A DNA stretch of 64,000 bases. Origin: CBDDKZ01 sp965230415. GTDB taxonomy: Bacteria; Bacteroidota; Bacteroidia; Cytophagales; JAAEPT01. Under the pieces are notes generated by a model, which was not told the origin of the DNA, did no database searches, and saw nothing but the letters and a program-made list of their open reading frames with translations. This document shows positions 61,901 to 64,000 of the stretch, one piece after another. Numbering within the stretch: position 1 is the first letter of the stretch; every line of letters begins with the position of its first letter. A program made the position numbers and the translations under genes. The stretch spans positions 372,001-436,000 of the forward strand of contig CBDDKZ010000003.1 of the NCBI GenBank assembly GCA_965230415.1. Direction: 5' to 3'.

Positions 61901-63024
61901 GTCATCGTCTCCAGATTAGGAGCACTCCAGATACTTGGCAATGGTCAAATGGCTCTTCTGATTCAAATCTTTTTGTTAATAATAGTGGCACATATTGGCT
62001 TTCAGCGACAAACGCAAACCTTTGTACAAGTGTGGATTCTATCCAAATTACCATTATAAATAGCCCTACATCGTTTTTAGATGCCATAGAAACCCGGTGT
62101 GCAGGTTTTACCAGGCGATTAAATGCCGGTTTGGCCGATTACTACCTGTGGTCTACCGGAGCTACCACGCAACATGTCAATTTAGATCAAGATGATACCT
62201 TGTCTATTGTAATGAATAATGGAAATTTATGTTACACTTATGATACAGTAATCGTACAATTTGTGCCGATACCAACACCTGCATTGGATAGTAACGCTTA
62301 TTTATGTGGTGAAGACACCTTGGTGTTAGATGAAAGTGCAGAGGGTTTTCAAACCATCTGGCACAAAGACCAAAGAGCAATTGAATTGGGTAATGAATTG
62401 GTCGTCATTGAACCGGGAAGCTATGTGCTTGAATGGAACGACGGATTTGATTGCAGCGTATATGATACCATAAACGTTTACAGTGTGGAAGGGGTAATGG
62501 CAGACTTTACTTCAAGCAGTGTGGCAGAAGTAGGGGACACTATTCAATTTGTGCAAATAACCACACCCGAAGCAAGTCTATATAGTTGGGATTTTGGAGA
62601 TGGCATTACCGATACGATGCAACATCCACTTCATCAATATTTTATAAGTGGTAATTACCAGGTGACACTAGCGGTGAGTCTGGGTTCATGTAGTAGTAGC
62701 ATTACACAACCCATTACCATTTATAATGATGGAGAATCGCCCATAGACTTAGAGGTCGATAGCGTGAGCCTGGCGCAATTATTAAGGGTTGAATTTTACC
62801 CCTTACCTTTTGAAAAAGACTTAAATGCAGAAATAGACCTGAGTGAAAAGAGCGAATTGCACCTATTCCTATATAACAGCATGGGCGAAAGTGTATGGAA
62901 CAATAGTTACGAGACTGAACAATTGCGGAAAAGCTTTAATTTTGAGCATTTGGAACCAGGGGCTTACCACATGTATGTGATAAGCAATAAAACACTAGAA
63001 ACTGTAAAACTGATTAAACTCTAG
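58912..63024 (+). CDS. PKD/Ig-like repeat adhesin with T9SS sorting domain
   Basis: 1370 residues with a signal peptide (VLVIYIVLFYLQAFTVCNGQ). After an N-terminal beta region, repeated PKD/Ig-like modules follow (VWVFGDGDVS, YQWKFGDSTLSDQQG, YLWSTGDTSAHLTVTTSGTY, YSWDFGDGITD). The last ~80 residues (LLRVEFYPLPFEKDLNAEID ... LEPGAYHMYVISNKTLETVK) form a type A T9SS C-terminal sorting domain, so the protein should be secreted by T9SS and attached to the surface. It begins one base after the previous stop. Confidence 0.9.
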   Translation: MKRVLVIYIVLFYLQAFTVCNGQQGGTLYNKGSVLTIKNSSLCLHGNFVNSSRQNDALTINGEIQSRAGTVKLKGDFINETANMVFRRKAGGTVVFDGNGVQSIFGDSIRFGSLEVDNPIALIIETSLLQVENEFKLTQGLVNGNRGVIDLIDSSHITGERSDREISGLGSIQALERSKGLALQEIGGTGLYVGGSTGSVSVHRYHVTPQAGERAYSRLFHYSAVNTADVTVGFRYLYDSFEANFAIYYSTDSIRWTRVNSPATNPNENYHTGLAPGFKDGWIALANSDCDNPPTITITPENPSFCTGDSVTFGIVATNDRLLWSNGSTRPTITVGQAGDYQLTRIADNGCMDAVAVQVRERELPQAAFEPATSSACQQQEISFENQSTAEDAIQQTVWVFGDGDVSLLSSPNHRYTSYGPKEVRLIVTTEFGCRDTAMASILVHPNPQASFAISNNCENEWMQALSTSSIVPMVATIPYAINAHTWYLDGDTIADDVSMSLLLEDITAFELKLVVSSNTACVDSVREIIHIAPAPVAGFSVNPFCQDELVTLLNTSENANMFEWYLGDSLLSNDNEPNIQIDTFGLIALKLVASNQRQCADTLSQSITIFERPKVQFMANDTCVGLPLTIVDSSVYIGNVQYQWKFGDSTLSDQQGPIKYFEHAGTYSIQLTLRSNEGCIDSAFQSVNVHHLPQIAFSTDTVCTGQISTVTNLSSIVQGTINSLWVVEQNDTLINNDLMYLFSTEGDHQLQLAVLSEFGCRDDSTFLVHTLHTPTLDLGDEIQSCHDSLLLDFSDLDYQFLWTTGDTTRQLLITSDGLYGLQLTSAEQCVGGDTTLVVLDVQQPAGLGSDTLVCDSITLDVFQFNSAYLWSTGDTSAHLTVTTSGTYHVERTAFDGCVSYDTIALIVAITPVFNLDSLYEACSGDTVRLNTGLSELQHIWSINNTLDSASIAIVQSNIIDVQVKGDGGCTAYDTTQVRIYDYPQIALGDDVSVCDSHRLQIRSTPDTWQWSNGSSDSNLFVNNSGTYWLSATNANLCTSVDSIQITIINSPTSFLDAIETRCAGFTRRLNAGLADYYLWSTGATTQHVNLDQDDTLSIVMNNGNLCYTYDTVIVQFVPIPTPALDSNAYLCGEDTLVLDESAEGFQTIWHKDQRAIELGNELVVIEPGSYVLEWNDGFDCSVYDTINVYSVEGVMADFTSSSVAEVGDTIQFVQITTPEASLYSWDFGDGITDTMQHPLHQYFISGNYQVTLAVSLGSCSSSITQPITIYNDGESPIDLEVDSVSLAQLLRVEFYPLPFEKDLNAEIDLSEKSELHLFLYNSMGESVWNNSYETEQLRKSFNFEHLEPGAYHMYVISNKTLETVKLIKL

Positions 63025-63029
63025 ATAAT

Positions 63030-63578
63030 ATGAAAACAAGAAAACTATTTTTAGCGATGGCAGTAAGCTCTCTCACTTTTTTTACTGCTTGTGAGGATGG
63101 CTTATTTTCCAATGATGATTCATCTGAAGCAGATCAAGAAGTATTTTTAAATGGTACCTGGGGCCAACACCCTATCAGTGATGGTTCTCTTTGGCATCGA
63201 CCTGATGATTTTGAAATACAAATTAGTACTGAAAATGAATATGTGCGAAATGATACTTCGTACTATCAAACTATGTATTTTAAATTTCCGCTTTCATTGA
63301 CTGTTGTAGGAGATACTATACGGTTTGGATCGTCAACAGATAGAGGTGGTGTAAGCAATTCGTTTTGGGGGCGTCCGAACTCATTTCTGAGCGCACCCGT
63401 AGATACAGGTTGGGTGTACTATTCATATTATGGAAAAACGCAGTCAGACGATGCTGCTACAGACAATACAAGGGACGCGGTTGGTAGCTTTGAGGTTCAG
63501 TATCTGGATCATAATACCAATAATATTACTACAATTTCTGCTGATTTTCATTTAAGAGATTATTCGGGGAATTGGTAA
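63030..63578 (+). CDS. Small lipoprotein
   Basis: 182 residues. MKTRKLFLAMAVSSLTFFTA-Cys21 is a lipoprotein signal with a lipobox (FTAC), followed by an acidic linker (EDGLFSNDDSSEADQE). The mature part is beta-rich (YYQTMYFKFPLSLTVVGDTI; NTNNITTISADFHLRDYSG). Same operon as the adhesin, five bases after its stop. Unknown function, probably an outer-membrane partner. Confidence 0.7.
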   Translation: MKTRKLFLAMAVSSLTFFTACEDGLFSNDDSSEADQEVFLNGTWGQHPISDGSLWHRPDDFEIQISTENEYVRNDTSYYQTMYFKFPLSLTVVGDTIRFGSSTDRGGVSNSFWGRPNSFLSAPVDTGWVYYSYYGKTQSDDAATDNTRDAVGSFEVQYLDHNTNNITTISADFHLRDYSGNW

Positions 63579-63629
63579 TGATAACTGATAAACACTATTC
63601 GAAGTTTTTGACTACAGCAGTACCTTGAT

Positions 63630-64000
63630 ATGAAACAAGCTTTAGCATTTGTATTAATACTTAATCTGTTGTCTTCAGTAAAGGCCCAGGCACCTTCCGA
63701 CTCACCGGCACAAGCGGAGCAACGCCGTATTGAAACCGAGCAGCTGCGGCGTGAGGTAGCCCGGTCTTTACGGGAGCTTGCCGACATGGACCTTTTAGAT
63801 CAAAGCATGCAGGTGCGTCATCAGGGCAGGGATAAATTGATACGCAAGCAATACGACTACCGCCCCAGACTTGAAATTGGCATCACCCTCTTTTCCAAAC
63901 TAAACATCGATGAGCTCTGGCCCCGTGCCTTGACGGGCAAATGGGTATATACCGCAGATGGCAAAAAAGATACCGGGTACCTGGGTGGGAAAATGGCGGT
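63630..64000 (+). CDS. Secreted protein, partial at the window edge
   Basis: An open frame starts with ATG at 63630 and runs off the window: MKQALAFVLILNLLSSVKAQ is a signal peptide, followed by a charged helix (AQAEQRRIETEQLRREVARS) and a segment beginning RPRLEIGITLFSKLNIDELW. The sixth and last visible secreted product of the surface module. Family unknown. Confidence 0.7.
   Translation, partial: MKQALAFVLILNLLSSVKAQAPSDSPAQAEQRRIETEQLRREVARSLRELADMDLLDQSMQVRHQGRDKLIRKQYDYRPRLEIGITLFSKLNIDELWPRALTGKWVYTADGKKDTGYLGGKMA

Overview
The window looks like chromosomal DNA of a member of the Bacteroidota, possibly from the Saprospiria/Flavobacteriia side; the genus cannot be fixed from sequence alone. 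Support comes from AT-rich DNA, Bacteroidota-type promoter boxes (TAnnTTTG) in CRISPR leaders, a type IX secretion (T9SS) C-terminal sorting domain, and several families typical of the phylum. There is no rRNA, tRNA or complete insertion sequence. A decayed IS66 transposase tail lies at the left edge.

Layout. (1) 0.3-5.2 kb: a putative defence cluster of an SF1 helicase, a 34-residue membrane microprotein and two PD-(D/E)XK-like nucleases. (2) 5.3-18.3 kb: an expanded CRISPR adaptation region on the minus strand. Four tandem units each carry an A-type CRISPR array, a leader, cas2 and cas1. Three units also carry a second, B-type array with its own leader. Only the unit nearest the effector genes has full-length cas1, overlapped by a separate reverse transcriptase; the other three cas1 genes lack the same 83 N-terminal residues. 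At least 14 copies of a ~60-70 bp palindromic (REP-like) element sit inside decayed CRISPR repeats, at the cas1 truncation points and at unit borders. (3) 18.3-28.2 kb: a type III effector operon with cas6, a membrane-anchored accessory protein, a large RAMP with a charged tail, a small accessory protein, a double-Cas7 RAMP, a Csx10-like RAMP, a small RAMP and an HD-less Cas10 with an intact GGDD. Together with the RT and Cas1-Cas2 this is a complete RT-associated type III system, closest in content to III-D. A decayed SIR2-domain gene follows.

(4) 29.7-39.8 kb: a tightly packed plus-strand operon of 19 genes that I consider the best candidate for an undescribed system. Most products are small, with one membrane span and charged tails. 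With them are beta-rich structural candidates and five proteins with peptidoglycan or peptidase themes: M15 peptidase, PG-binding domain, SH3 domain, an amidase fold lacking catalytic residues, and an HExxH zincin. The set resembles the virion module of a tailless, internal-membrane phage (FLiP, PRD1 or P23-77 style), but no packaging ATPase, replication protein or integrase is present. It may be a domesticated particle, an envelope-penetrating machine, or part of a provirus.

(5) 40-48 kb: signalling genes. Two paralogous PAS sensors (one a full histidine kinase, one without kinase catalytic boxes), two STAS/SpoIIAA-like proteins, and an 831-residue fusion of an alpha-oxoamine synthase to a GNAT/FemAB-like acyltransferase. 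(6) 49-64 kb: a surface or secretion module with an outer-membrane beta-barrel, a 1.7k-residue secreted protein, a fibronectin-type-III-like protein, a tail-collar-domain protein, a PKD/Ig-like adhesin with a T9SS sorting domain, a lipoprotein, and a secreted protein cut by the window edge.
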